Below, piece by piece: positions 41,116 through 52,666 of a DNA stretch of 64,000 nt. This DNA comes from Symbiodinium natans (Eukaryota; Sar; Dinophyceae; Suessiales; Symbiodiniaceae). Where the stretch lies: the NCBI GenBank assembly GCA_905221605.1, contig CAJNDS010002687.1, forward strand, positions 186,001 to 250,000, given 5' to 3'. The notes under the pieces were generated by a model. That model was not told where the DNA came from, ran no database searches, and was given only the letters and a program-made list of their open reading frames with translations. The translations under genes and the position numbers were made by a program. How positions within the stretch are numbered: the first letter of the stretch is position 1; the number at the start of each line of letters is the position of its first letter.

Positions 41116-42075
41116 ACAAAAGCATTGCGCCCGCTCTTGCTGACTTTTGTTTCTGATTCGTGCCTTGGTGTTTTCTGATTTGCACGGCCGTGTTTTCTGA
41201 TTTGCACTCCTGTTTGCTGAGTTATGCTTGGCTGATTTGCCTGTTACCCCCCGCCAGCAGGGGACCAAGAGGGGTGGGAAGGGGTGGTCAACAAAGACCC
41301 CTCCGCCCGACCCCGTGCAAACGTGCCTGCTCTTCGTCCGCTCATGGGCTCTGCTCAGCAGCTTGGGGGGGGGCTCGTGAAGCGATTTTTGAGGTTAATT
41401 ATGTGTGCCAGTATGTGTGGTCATAATCCTACTTCAAGGCGTTTCTTTGTCACATGTGGTTTTTCTCAAAGAGCAAGGTTGCACCGAGGGTTGTCCAGGG
41501 CGAGTGATTCTGTGCAGGCACCGTTCGGCCACCTGGTTCGAACCTCAGGACGTGAACGTGTGCCGCACCAAGATGTCAGCTAAACTGAAGGCAACGGCGG
41601 CTTCTTGTGTAGTGCTTGCAGCCTCATCTGCGAAGGCGCAGAACTGAGAGCTGTCAATTTCTAATCCTCAGCAGCGCGCGGTTAGCAGTGCGAAGCATGG
41701 AAGTCCACTTCCGCAGGCAGGGCGGGACGGCGGCCGGAAAGAAAAGAGATGGCGACAAGAGTCGCCGTTCACGTATCCGAGTCTTGGCACCCTCTTGGCA
41801 CGCTTATTGCAGGAGCCCAGTTGTCTGCGCGTTTCCAACAGTTGGCAACGGTTGGCAACGCCGGTTAGTCTGGATATCCATGGAGTTGCTTCATCAAGGC
41901 ATTATGTCTGTGTGCTTGATGAAAATTTGGAATCTGAGGATGTCTAAGTGGCGAGGGCAGACCGGTCGTGGCAAGAAAGGTGCATCCGTGTAATACACGT
42001 TTCAAGGTCTCATGTTAGAGTACTGTAGTTACGATCTTGATTGGAAACTGGTTAGGTCAAGCCGCGTGCACTAAG
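41116..42075. other. No gene firmly recognised
   Basis: A 24-codon frame from ATG 41574 (MSAKLKATAASCVVLAASSA) resembles a signal peptide and stops soon after. It could be a first exon, but nothing follows that can be joined. Confidence 0.35.
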
Positions 42076-42740
42076 GTCACTTCCATCTGCTCGACAGATA
42101 CATTCGACGCATCGATGCCCTCCTTCCAGAGGACATGGAGGACCTGGTAAGGCCACTGAGTTACAAGCCGAACCAGGAGCAGACCACCAGGAGTTCTGCG
42201 GTGAGCTGGGGAGCTTTCTTGCTTTGTTTTCCTGCTTCTGTGACTTTGCGCTCGTCGCTGTTTTGTCTCTGCTCTTGCCCCTTAAAGGACTCTGAAGATC
42301 ACTTTCCCCGACGAAACTGTCAAGCCGGATGGCGTTAAGGCTGAGGAAGTGCGCGACTTCCTGTTTCCCCTGGCGCCACAAGACGTAGCCTTGGGCTGGC
42401 ATGGAGAGGGAGGCCACAGCAAAGCTGTTCATCCTGTCCCGCATGGAGCTTGCAAGCTGAGGATCAAGGCATTGCATCTGTGCAGGTGCGGAGGTCTACG
42501 TGATGTTCGAGACAAACGAGGAATGCCAAAATGGACGGAAGCTCGATGGCCAAAGGCCCTTCGGCTGGCCAGGCATGATCTTCTGTTTCAAAGCGACAAC
42601 CTTCAGAGGCTGGGCGGTCGCCATGCTCAAGTGCGGTACTCCGTCGACAACAAGTTTCGTCGGGTTGCGGCCTATGGTTCATTTCGTGCTGGCACTAGCT
42701 GGAAAGGGCGTGCTCTGTGCATGTGTGAGCAAGTAAGAAT
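42076..42740 (+). CDS. Possible exon cluster of an unidentified gene (RRM/UHM-like exon)
   Basis: Three stretches look like exons by composition and splice edges. 42076-42200 follows AG and ends before GTGAGC; it reads HFHLLDRYIRRIDALLPEDM and onward. 42288-42390 follows AG and reads KITFPDETVKPDGVKAEEV. A third starts after AG near 42486 with AEVYVMFETNEECQNGRKLDG. The last one resembles the second half of an RNA-recognition motif of the U2AF-homology type (VFV-F--...CQ-A...L-GR-F). Phases between the three were not resolved, so the gene model is open. It may not be a gene. Confidence 0.3.
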
Positions 42741-42929
42741 AAGGTCATGGAAGATTTGGGCCACTGGTCCATGAGCAGCGACCAAGAGCAGGACCAAGAC
42801 AGCTGCGGCTGCACTTGTTCTGCTGGGTTGAAAGTTCGTAGTTGACCTGATACTTGGTGTTGAGGGTCCGGAGTTGCTTCGCAGCCGAGATAAAGCTGCA
42901 TGCAACATGCGAGTATGATCGAGCACAGC

Positions 42930-42962
42930 AACAAAAAAAATATATATATATATATATATATG
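42930..42962. repeat. AT dinucleotide run beside an A-run
   Basis: A short A-run followed by (ta)n and then a C-rich tract. Simple sequence only. Confidence 0.9.
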
Positions 42963-43044
42963 TATAGCTCGCCCCCCCCCATGATCCACACATTTGGCCT
43001 CGGGAAGGCTGTGGATGCGGGGCTTTTGGGAGGGGGGGGGACTC

Positions 43045-43222
43045 CAAACTCCAGATTTCCAGAATGAATTTGGAGTATCGGGGCCCTGGACTCCAGATCT
43101 GGAGTCCGTAATCTGGAGTCCGGGGCCCCGATGCTCCAGATTCGCTCTGAAAATCTGGAGTCTGGAGTCCGGGGCCCGGTACTCCAGATTCACTCTGGCA
43201 ATCTGGAGTCTGGAGTCCGGGG
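43045..43222. repeat. Nested ctggagtc/gactccag repeats
   Basis: A short motif, tctggagtccggggcccc and its inverted forms (ctccagattc), recurs about ten times in both orientations, following a G-tract at 43028-43040 and ending where a TTTAGGG block begins. Confidence 0.8.
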
Positions 43223-44060
43223 GGTTTAGGGTTTGTAGGGTGTAGTGTTGAGGGTTTAGGGTTTAGGGTTTAGGGTTTAGGGTTTAGGGTGTTTAGGGTC
43301 TAGTGTTTAGGTTTTGGCTTTAAAAGGTTTAGGGTTTGCGTTTTTGGGTTTAGGATTAAGCGACTTGGATAGTGTCTAAAACCCTAACCCTTATAATGAT
43401 TAAATCTTAAAACCCCTAAAGCACTGACACCCCCATGTTTTTTTGGTTTGGGGTTTAGGGCTTAGTGTTTAGGGTTTAGGGTTCAGGATTTGGTGTTTCC
43501 GGTTTAGGGTTTAGCGTTTAGTGTTTAGGGTTTAGTGTGTAGGTTTCAGGGTTTAGTGTTTTGTGTTTAGGGTTGAGTGTTAAGTTTAGGGTCTAGCTTT
43601 CGGGTTTAGGGTCAAGCGGCTTGGCTAAAACCCTAAACCAAATAAAACCCTAAACTCTAAAATCCAAACAGTAAGCATCTGAAACCCCAACGGGTTTTTG
43701 GTTTCGGGTTTAGATTTAGTAGGGCTTGAGGTTCCGGCTTTGGGGTTTACTGTTTAGGGTTTAGGGTTTAGTGTTCAGGGTCTAGTGTGTAGGGGGTAGT
43801 GTGTAATGTTTAGGGTTTAGTTTTTAGGGTGTAGTGTTTAAGTGTTTAGGGTTTCGTGTTCAGTGTTTGGGGTTTGTGCTAAGGGCTTAGTTTTAAGTTT
43901 TAGGGTTAGTGTTTAGGGTCTAGTGCTGAGCGTTTAAGGTTTAGGGTTAAGGGTTTCGGGTTTGGTTTTTAGGGTTAAGGGGTTTAAGAATCCTTCTGTT
44001 TAGGGTTTAGGGTTTAGAGTTCGGGGTTTAGTGTGCAGGGTTTAGTGTGTAATGTGAGGG
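43223..44060 (+). repeat. Degenerate TTTAGGG block
   Basis: Worn TTTAGGG and TTTAGTG repeats, with two short tracts in reverse orientation (43378-43425 and 43625-43680, aaaccctaa). Confidence 0.9.
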
Positions 44061-44720
44061 TTTTACAAATTTAAATGATCTGGGGAAGGCACCGGGGCTT
44101 CCCAGACCATCTAAGCTTTCAAAATCCTTAAAATTTTATAAAAATCCTTAAGATTTTGTTTAAACATTCTCAGGATTTTAAAAGGTTTTAAAGCCTTGTA
44201 AAACCCTTAAATTGCTTAAACATTTAAGTGGCTGCCCTTTGAGGATTTTAAGGATTTTTAAAGTTGTCAATGGTCTGGAGAAGCCCCGGTGCCTTCCCCA
44301 GACCATATATACATCTTTACAAATCTTTAAACCCCTGAAACTCTTGCAGTTGTAAATGGCTGTCCTTTTACAGTTTAAGGATTTTGGGATGTTGAATTCT
44401 AAAATCCGTAACTTCCTTAATTTTAAATAGCTGCCCTTTTGCAATTTTAAGGTGTTTTAGAACTCTAAGGGATAAAAGTTTTCAGGTTTTTAAGGGCTTT
44501 AAGGCCTTCTAAAATCCTTTTAATCCTGAAAATTTTGAATGGCTTTAAACACCTTAAAGCCCTTAAATTCTAAACGGGCTGCCCGTTCAAAAAAATATGG
44601 ATTTTATGGATTTTTATAGTTTGAAATGGTCTGGGGAAGCCCCGGTGCCTTCCGCAGATCATCCAAATGTTTAAAAACCCCTAAAACTCTGAAAAGCCTC
44701 AAAATTCTAAATGGCTGCCC
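44061..44720. repeat. AT-rich region with three palindromic GC islands
   Basis: AT-rich sequence made of loosely repeated aaaatccttaaa words carries three ~34-bp palindromes: 44076-44110, 44271-44306 and 44627-44661. Each has arms ggtctggggaag and cttccccagacc around a 9-bp loop. The first has the loop in one orientation and the other two in the opposite one. Confidence 0.85.
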
Positions 44721-46565
44721 TTCTAACATTTTCTGGAGCCGCAAGACACACGTTTCAGAAGCAAAATGCGCATAAAAGCACTAGTGCTTTTATAGGGGAT
44801 AGTGTAGTAGAGCCTTTTGTATTCCAGTACAGTTTTTGCTGCATTTTTCCGAGGAAAAGGCAAATGAGACAACAACGAAGACAGGATAACCATAGGTGTG
44901 GATCATGGGAAAGAGGGGGGTGACCATATATACATATATATACATATATATACATATATATACATATATATACATATATATATATATATATATTGTGTGT
45001 GTGTGTGTGTGTGTGTGTGTTTGTGTGTGTTTGTGTGTGTTGGCTTTCCTCTCCCCGAGAGGCATCTGAGCCTGAGCCTCCGGAGACAGAGAAGTCGGTT
45101 GAAGCTCAAGGTCGCAGCTGACGGCAGCGAGATGCCGTAGATGCGTGTCGACTGTAGATGGCTGGAGGATGCAGGAAGACTGTAGAGCAGTGCAGACTAC
45201 TGTAGGCTGCAGAAAACGGATCTGAAATTTGTGACAAGCGAGCTTTGCCGAGCTGGGTGTTTCCATTTCCGTTTCTGGCTCCAGCACAACAGCTCCGCAG
45301 CTTTAGCGTTCAAAAATAGGCCCGTGGCCCTTGGAGCCTTCTGTGGGCATCTCCGGGAGAGCCTATGGTGAGCATGGCAGGGCCCGCGTGCCTGAGCCGG
45401 CTTCCGGTGCCGCTCTCCGCAGGGGTGCCAAGCGGTGCTCTCCATTGGCAAACGTGTGGCTGTCGTGCAGTCGTACACACTTCGCACCATACTGAGCAAG
45501 TGCCAAAACGCCCTCCATTCAAGTAAGCAAGAAGCGGACACAAAGGAGCAAGACCCTGTCAAGCGACGGGTGCACGTGAAAAAGAATCGACCCCCCCCCC
45601 CGTGTTGCGTCCATTCGCACAACCAAAGGTTTTCGGCAGCCGCTCAGCAGTTGCTCCAGGAACTCAAGGTTGAGACATCCAGCAGCAAAACGTAGGAGCA
45701 CTGTATGCCCCAAATGTGGGGTCAATAGATGAGGCTGCCTTGTGATGAATAACACCATCATAGCCTGCGCCGGTGCAAACAATGATTGCAAAGTAGCATG
45801 TGGTCCCCTCGAACACATTTCTCCTCGTCTGAAATCTGTTTGCGGGGGTCTCCTAGCCATGTACTTCGGCTGAGTAAAAAGCAGCTGACTGCGCGTCGCC
45901 CATCATCGCCCGAAAGCTGTGGGGTTCCGGTCAGAGCAGCCCAGTGATCCGCAGTTTCAGTTCTTGCCGGTATCCAGGCCCCAAGGAGCCTGTCGGCTCT
46001 TGGAGTACAAGCGAAGGCACAGAAGGCCGGAGCCTCACCAAGGCATAGGGGGACTGCCTGCAGCCGGCCGCAGCCAACACAGCCAACAATAGGAAGGGGG
46101 CTTTCTTATTCTTGTTTTTTCTGGATCTTGCTGGATGTTTTGCCTGGAGGCTGCTCCTTTCGAGGCGTCGCATGCCACCCGAGTCCATGCCCCAGACCCA
46201 TCTGATACATCACCATGCTGACTTTGCCAGTGCTGCTCCGACGTGCTTTCTGTGGCACGTGGTTTGTTTTTTTTCTTTTGAATGCGATAAAGCAATGGAT
46301 TGCCTGGCGGCGTGATTCACAGAGAGTTTGGCATGCACTTGGGTCCAGCCAATTCAGGGTCTCTCTTTTGCTCGTCTGGCTGACTGGTCCCAAAGCGGCT
46401 TCGCCATTGTTGGATCGAGGTCTTCACGGCAGCGTCTACAACAGCACTTTTGGCAGTCAGGTCCTCGAGGGACACGGGGCCGAAAGCAGGAAGCCACAGA
46501 CAGAGGCGATCAGAAAAGTCAGAGTCTCACATGGGTGGCCCAGGCCTCCGCGCGCAGGTTACACT
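44721..46565. other. No gene recognised; contains TA/CA microsatellites
   Basis: A tacatatata array at 44925-44993 passes into (tg)n at 44994-45040. The remainder holds only short ORFs. Confidence 0.6.
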
Positions 46566-46615
46566 CTGTCACGGCCTCAAATGCAGCCTCAAATACAGCC
46601 GCCTCAAATGCGGTC
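46566..46615. repeat. 12-bp worn tandem (cctcaaatgcag)
   Basis: Four imperfect copies of a cctcaaatgcag-type unit just upstream of the 53-bp minisatellite. Confidence 0.7.
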
Positions 46616-46664
46616 ACCATTGTTGTCGCGAGCGTTCGCTTCGATGAACGTGGGAGTTCTCAGT

Positions 46665-49600
46665 AAGAAGCCATGGCAGCTGATGCTCATGATGCTGGTT
46701 GGGGTTCTGAGATTCTGAGTGAGAAGCTCTGGCAGCTGATGCTCATGATGCTGGCGCGGTTGGGGTTCTCAGTGAGAAGCCATGGCAGCTGATACTTGTA
46801 CTCATGACGCTGGTTGGGGTTCTGAGATTCTGAGTAAGCACTGGCAGCTGATGCTCATGATGCTGGCACGGTTGGGGTTCTCACTGAGAAGCTCTGGCAG
46901 CTGATGCTCATGATGCTGGCGCGGTTGGGGTTCTCAGTGAGAAGCTCTCGCAGCTGATGCTCATGATGCTGGCGCGGTTGGGGTTCTCAGTGAGTGGCGC
47001 GGTTGGGGTTTCTCAGTGAGAAGCCATGGCAGCTGATACTCATGAGATTCTGAGTGAGAAGCTCTGGCAGCTGATGCTCATGATGCCGGCGCGGTTGGGG
47101 TTCTCAGTGAGAAGCTCTGGCAGCTGATGCTCATGATGCTGGCGCGGTTGGTGTTCTCAGTGAGAAGCCATGGCAGCTGATACTCATGATGGGGTTCTGA
47201 GATTCTGAGTGAGAAGCTCTGGCAGCTGATGCTCATGATGCTGGCGCGGTTGGGGTTCTCAGTGAGAAGCTCTGGCAGCTGATGCTCATGATGCTGGCGT
47301 GGTTGGGGTTCTCAGTGAGAAGCTCTGGCAGCTGATGCTCATGATGCTGGCGCGGTTGGGGTTCTCAGTGAGAAGCTCTGGCAGCTGATGCTCATGATGC
47401 TGGCGCGGTTGGGGTTCTCAGTGAGAAGCTCTGGCAGCTGATGCTCATGATGCTGGCGCGGTTGGGGTTCTCAGTGAGAAGCTCTGGCAGCTGATGCTCA
47501 TGCTGGGCGCGGTTGGGGTTCTCAGTGAGAAGCTCTGGCAGCTGATGCTCATGATGCCGGCGCGGTTGGGGTTCTCAGTGAGAAGCTCTGGCAGCTGATG
47601 CTCATGATGCCGGCGCGGTTGGGGTTCTCAGTGAGAAGCTCTGGCAGCTGATGCTCATGATGCCGGCGCGGTTGGGGTTCTCAGTGAGAAGCTCTGGCAG
47701 CTGATGCTCATGATGCTGGCGCGGTTGGGGTTCTCAGTGAGAAGCTCTGGCAGCTGATGCTCATGATGCTGGCGTGGTTCTCAGTGAGAAGCTCTGGCAG
47801 CTGATGCTCATGATGCTGGCGCGGTTGGGGTTCTCAGTGAGAAGCTCTGGCAGCTGATGCTCATGATGCCGGCGTGGTTGGGGTTCTCAGTGAGAAGCTC
47901 TGGCAGCTGATGCTCATGATGCTGGTTCTCAGTGAGAAGCTCTGGCAGCTGATGCTCATGATGCCGGTGTGGTTGGGGTTCTCAGTGAGAAGCTCTGGGC
48001 AGCTGATGCTCGTGATGCCGGCGTGGTTGGGGTTCTCAGTGAGAAGCTCTGGCAGCTGATGCTCATGATGCTGGCGTGGTTGGGGTTCTCAGTGAGAAGC
48101 TCTGGCAGCTGATGCTCATGATACTGGCGTGGTTGGGGTTCTCAGCGAGAAGCTTTGGCAGCTGATGCTCATGATGCCGGCGTGGTTGGGGTTCTCAGTG
48201 AGAAGCTCTGGCAGTTGATGCTCATGATGCTGGTGCGGTTGGGGTTCTCTGTGAGAAGGTCAGCTCATGCTCATGATGCTGGCGTGGTGGGGGTTCTCAG
48301 TGAGAAGCTCTGGCAGCTGATGCTCATGATGCTGGCGTGGTTGGGATTCTCAGTGAGAAGCTCTGGCAGCTGATGCTCGTGATGTCGGCGTGGTTGGGAT
48401 TCTCAGTGAGAAGCTCTGGCAGCTGATGCTCATGATGCGGGCGTGGTTGGGGTTCTCAGTGAGAAGCTCTGGCAGCTGATGCGGCGTGGTTGGGGTTTCT
48501 CACGTGATGCCGGCGTGGTTGGGGTTCTGGTTTCTCAGCGGGAAACTCTGGCAGCTGATGCTCATGATGCCGGCGTGGTTTGGGTTCTCAATGAGAAGCT
48601 CTGGCAGCTGATGCTCATGATGCCGGCGCGGTTTGGTTCTCAGTGTGCCGGCGTGGTTGGGGTTCTTAGTGAGAAGCTCTGGCAGCTGATGCTCATGATG
48701 CCGGCGTGGTTGGGGTTCTCAGTGAGAAGCTCTGGCAGCTGATGCTCATGATGCCGGCGTGGTTGGGGTTCTCAGTGGAAAGCTCTGGCAGCTGATGCTC
48801 ATGATGCCGGCGTGGTTGGGGTTCTCAGTGAGAAGCTCTGGCAGCTGATGCTCATGATGCCGGCGTGGTTGGGGTTCTCAGTGAGAAGTTCTGGCAGCTG
48901 ATGCTCATGATGCCGGCGTGGTTGGGGGTTCTCAGTGCGAAGCTCTGGCAGCTGATGCTCATGATGCCGGCGTGGTTGGGGTTCTCAGTTAGAAGCTCTG
49001 GCAGCTGATGCTCATGATGCCGGCGCGGTTGGGGTTCTCAGTGAGAAGCTCTGGCAGCTGATGCTCATGATGCCGGCGTGGTTGGGGTTCTCAATGAGAA
49101 GCTCTGGCAGCTGATGCTCATGATGCCGGCGTGGTTGGGGTTCTCAGTGAGAAGCTCTGGCAGCTGATGCTCATGATGCCGGCGTGGTTGGGGTTCTCAG
49201 TGAGAAGCTCTGGCAGCTGATGCTCATGATGCCGGCGTGGTTGGGGTTCTCAGTGAGAAGCTCTGGCAGCTGATGCTCATGATCGTGTCTGAGAACCAGA
49301 AGCTCTGGCAGCTGATGCTCATGATGCCAGCGTGGTTGGGGTTCTCAGTGAGAAGCTCTGGCAGCTGATGCTCATGATGCCGGCGCGGTTGGTGAGAAGC
49401 TCTGGCAGCTGATGCTCATGATGCCGGCGCGGTTGGGGTTCTCAGTGAGAAGCTCCGGCAGCTGATGCTCATGCTGCCGGCGCGGTTGGGGTTCTCAGTG
49501 AGAAGCTCTGGCAGCTGATGCTCATGATGCCGGCGCGGTTGGGGTTCTCAGTGAGAAGCTCTGGCAGCTGATGCTCATGATGCTGGCGCGGTTGGGGTTC

Positions 49601-51465
49601 TCAGTGAGAAGCTCTGGCAGCTGATGCTCATGATGCCGGCGCGGTTGGGGTTCTCAGTGAGAAGCTCTGGCAGCTGATGCTCGTGATGCCGGCGCGGTTG
49701 GGGTTCTCAGTGAGAAGCTCTGGCAGCTGATGCTCATGATGCCGGCGCGGTTGGGGTTCTCAGTGAAGCTCTGGCAGCTGATGCTCATGATGCCGGCGCG
49801 GTTGGGGTTCTCAGTGAGAAGCTCTGGCAGCTGATGCTCATGATGCCGGCGCGGTTGGGGCTCTCAGTGCGGAGCTCTGGCAGCTGATGCTCATGATGCC
49901 GGCACGGTTGGGGTTCTCAGTGAGAAGCTCTGGCAGCTGATGCTCATGCTGCCGGCGCGGTTGGGGTTCTCAGTGAGAAGCTCTGGCAGCTGATGCTCAT
50001 GATGCCGGCGCGGTTGGGGTTCTCAGTGAGAAGCTCTGGCAGCTGATGCTCATGATGCCGGCGCGGTTGGGGTTCTCAGTGAGAAGCTCTGGCAGCAGAT
50101 GCTCATGATGCCGGCGTTGTTGGGGTTCTCAGTGAGAAGCTCTGGCAGCTGATGCTCATGATGCCGGCGCGGTTGGGGTTCTCAGTGAGAAGCTCTGGCA
50201 GCTGATGCTCATGCTGCCGGCGCGGTTGGGGTTGTCAGTGAGAAGCTCTGGCAGCTGATGCTCATGATGCCGGCGCGGTTGGGGTTCTCAGTGAGAAGCT
50301 CTGGCAGCTGATGCTCATGATGCCGGCGCGGTTGGGGTTCTCAGTGAGAAGCTCTGGCAGCTGATGCTCATGATGCCGGCGCTGGTTGGGGTCGCGGTCT
50401 CAGTGAGAAGTGAAACTCTGGCAGCTGATGCTCATGATGCCGGCGCGGTTGGGGTTCTCAGTGAGAAGCTCTGGCAGCTGATGCTCATGATGCCGGCGCG
50501 GTTGGGGTTCTCAGTGAGAAGCTCTGGCAGCTGATGCTCATGATGCCGGCGCGGTTGGGGTTCTCAGTGAAAGCTCTGGCAGCTGATGCTCATGATGCCG
50601 GCGCGGTTGGGGTCTCAGTGAGAAGCTCTGGCAGCTGATGCTCATGATGCCGGCGCGGTTGGGGTTCTGCAGTAGAAGCTCTGGCAGCTGATGCTCATGC
50701 TGCCGGCGCGGTTGGGGTTCTCAGTGAGAAGCTCTGGCACTGATGCTGATGCCGGCACGGTTGGGTTCTCGGTGAGAAGCTCTGAAGCTGATGCTCATGA
50801 TGCCGGCGCGGGGGTTTCTCAGTGAGGTGGCAGCTGTGCTCATGATGCCGCGCGGTTGGGGTTCTCAGAAGCTCTGGCAGCTGATGCCATGATGGAGGCG
50901 CGGGGGGTTCTCAGTGAGAAGCTCTGGCAGCTGATGCTCATGATGCCGGCGCGGTTGGGGTTCTCAGTGAGAAGCTCTGGCAGCTGATGCTCATGATGCC
51001 GGCGCGGTTGGGGTTCTCAGTGAGAGAGCTCTGGCAGCTGATGCTCATGATGCCGGCGCGGTTGGGGTTCTCAGTGAGAAGCTCTGGCAGCTGATGCTCA
51101 TGACGCCGGCGCGGTTGGGGTTCTCAGTGAGAAGCTCTGGCAGCTGATGCTCATGATGCCGGCGCGGTTGGGGTTCTCAGTGAGAAGCTCTGGCAGCTGA
51201 TGCTCATGCTGCCGGCGCGGTTGGGGTTCTCAGTGAGAAGCTCTGGCAGCTGATGCTCATGATGCCGGCGCGGTTGGGGTTCTCAGTGAGAAGCTCTGGC
51301 AGCTGATGCTCATGATGCCGGCGCGGTTGGGGTTCTCAGTGAGAAGCTCTGGCAGCTGATGCTCACGACGCCGGCGCGGTTGGGGTTCTCAGTGAGAAGC
51401 TCTGGCAGCTGATGCTCATGATGCCGGCGCTTTTTGGCTGGGGTTCTCAGTGAGAAGCTCGATAA
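46665..51465. repeat. 4.8-kb minisatellite of 53-bp units (about 85-90 copies)
   Basis: Each unit contains the palindrome ttctcagtgagaa, then agctctggcagctgatgctc and atgatgccggcgcggttggg. Copies at the left edge are the most divergent, with partial units and insertions. In the middle (about 47770-49320) the unit carries ggcgtggttg, while on both sides it carries ggcgcggttg. Because 53 is not a multiple of 3 and one phase has a TGA, no long ORF spans it, so it is unlikely to be coding. It lies ~380 bp upstream of the homoserine dehydrogenase gene. Confidence 0.95.
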
Positions 51466-51845
51466 GCACGCGAGCTCATGCGGTTTCAGGGTCTATGAGT
51501 CAATGCCGCTTCAGTGGCTCTGGAGGCCTCGCATCGGTGCGGGCTGCGAGGTGCCTCAAAGGAGAGTTTTGTAGGGGAATTTTTCCAAATGGTGGAACTG
51601 TATTGTGGTTGTATTGTGGTTGTTTTGTGGGTGGAATGTAGTTTAGCCTCTTCATGTTTCTTCATGTCTCATGGTCTCTCGGAGGCGTGGCTCGCTATGC
51701 AGCTTCGAAGGCTAGCATGCCGACGCTGCATGTGTGGCCCCGAGAACACAAGGGTGGCAAAGCATGGCGAAACTGCGGTTGAGAGTGGATTTTCGGACTG
51801 GAAGGCTGCAGGTAAAGGACTCGTGCGAGGTGTGCCAGTGCTTTC
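51466..51845. other. Region between minisatellite and homoserine dehydrogenase; possible 5' flank
   Basis: No recognisable exon. It contains attgtggttgtattgtggttg duplications near 51601-51625. An in-frame TAA at 51813 precedes the ATG at 51846, supporting that ATG as the start. Confidence 0.4.
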
Positions 51846-52666
51846 ATGGCTGTGGGTGAAGCTGAGGTGGGGCTTGTCGGATATGGCCTTGTCGGTGAGG
51901 GGCTCAGAGGTTACGCGGCTCGAAGACTGTATGGATCGACGCGGACAACTGCTGATTTCCAAGGGCAGGAGCTAGTTGGACAGATGTGCGCTGCAGCACC
52001 GAAGCTGGAGAAAGAGATCGGCGCCTGAAGCCTGGCCAGAGACCTTGCTTGAAACGCAGTCCGTTCTAGGCCTGTGTTCTTTTTGAGGTCCGCATCGAAA
52101 TCGCAGCGGTGTCTCGATCGCGTGCCTGGATCCAAAGTGTTGCCGTGTGATAATGGATGAGACATGCGGTGCGTCATTATGCAAGCGAGAAGCCTCATCA
52201 CTTGCTTGGAAGCACTTTGGAAGCTCTGCTAAGACCATGGCTCTGCTCCCGGCTGGCACGGCAAGTTTGACAGAATGGCCGAAAAGCCAGGCGGGGACCA
52301 GGATGACAGTCACACTTGCTGCATCTTGCGGCTGTGTGCACTTTGCCACCGACCAGTGAGAGGAGGAGGAGGCAGACTTGAAGAAGCTCGGTGGTCGACA
52401 CAGCATGTGAACACACACGGACGATCACGGACGTGTGGGGCAAGGAGCCTCAAGGAGCCGTGCTGCGAGCCAAGGCCAGCATGTTGTCGACTTGGCCGCA
52501 GCGAGCGGCCGCCTGGCCGAGATGCAGTGCACCATGGTGCACCAACACATTCCCTTGGGAAAGAATTTCAGTATTGGTACGTTTTTGTCACGGAACGGCC
52601 ATGCTCTTAGGTGGCCGTGCCCTGATCGTAGACAACACAGCCTTTTCCTCAGCACAAACTTTCTTT
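51846..52666 (+). other. Homoserine dehydrogenase exons 1-6 (NAD-binding half)
   Basis: Exon 1 51846-51894 (GT donor), exon 2 51964-52022 (GC donor), exon 3 52088-52119 (GC), exon 4 52224-52285 (GC), exon 5 52475 to either 52528 (GC) or 52576 (GTACGT), exon 6 52611-52666 (GT). All acceptors are AG followed by G except exon 4 (AG|C), which is the least certain. Exons 1 and 2 join as VG plus QELVGQM; exons 3 and 4 join as AAVSRSSAKTMALLP. Exon 6 carries ALIVDNTA. The start ATG lies in exon 1 after an in-frame stop, but trans-splicing or an upstream exon cannot be excluded. Confidence 0.75.

Noticed and set aside
47874-48742. Repeated peptides such as GVLSEKLWQLMLMM in the minisatellite
   Set aside because: The 53-bp unit cycles through three frames, one of which has a TGA, so ORFs end after one or two units. 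Not a coding repeat.
46665-51465. CRISPR-like array (regular repeats)
   Set aside because: Units are contiguous with no unique spacers; it is a tandem minisatellite in a eukaryotic genome.
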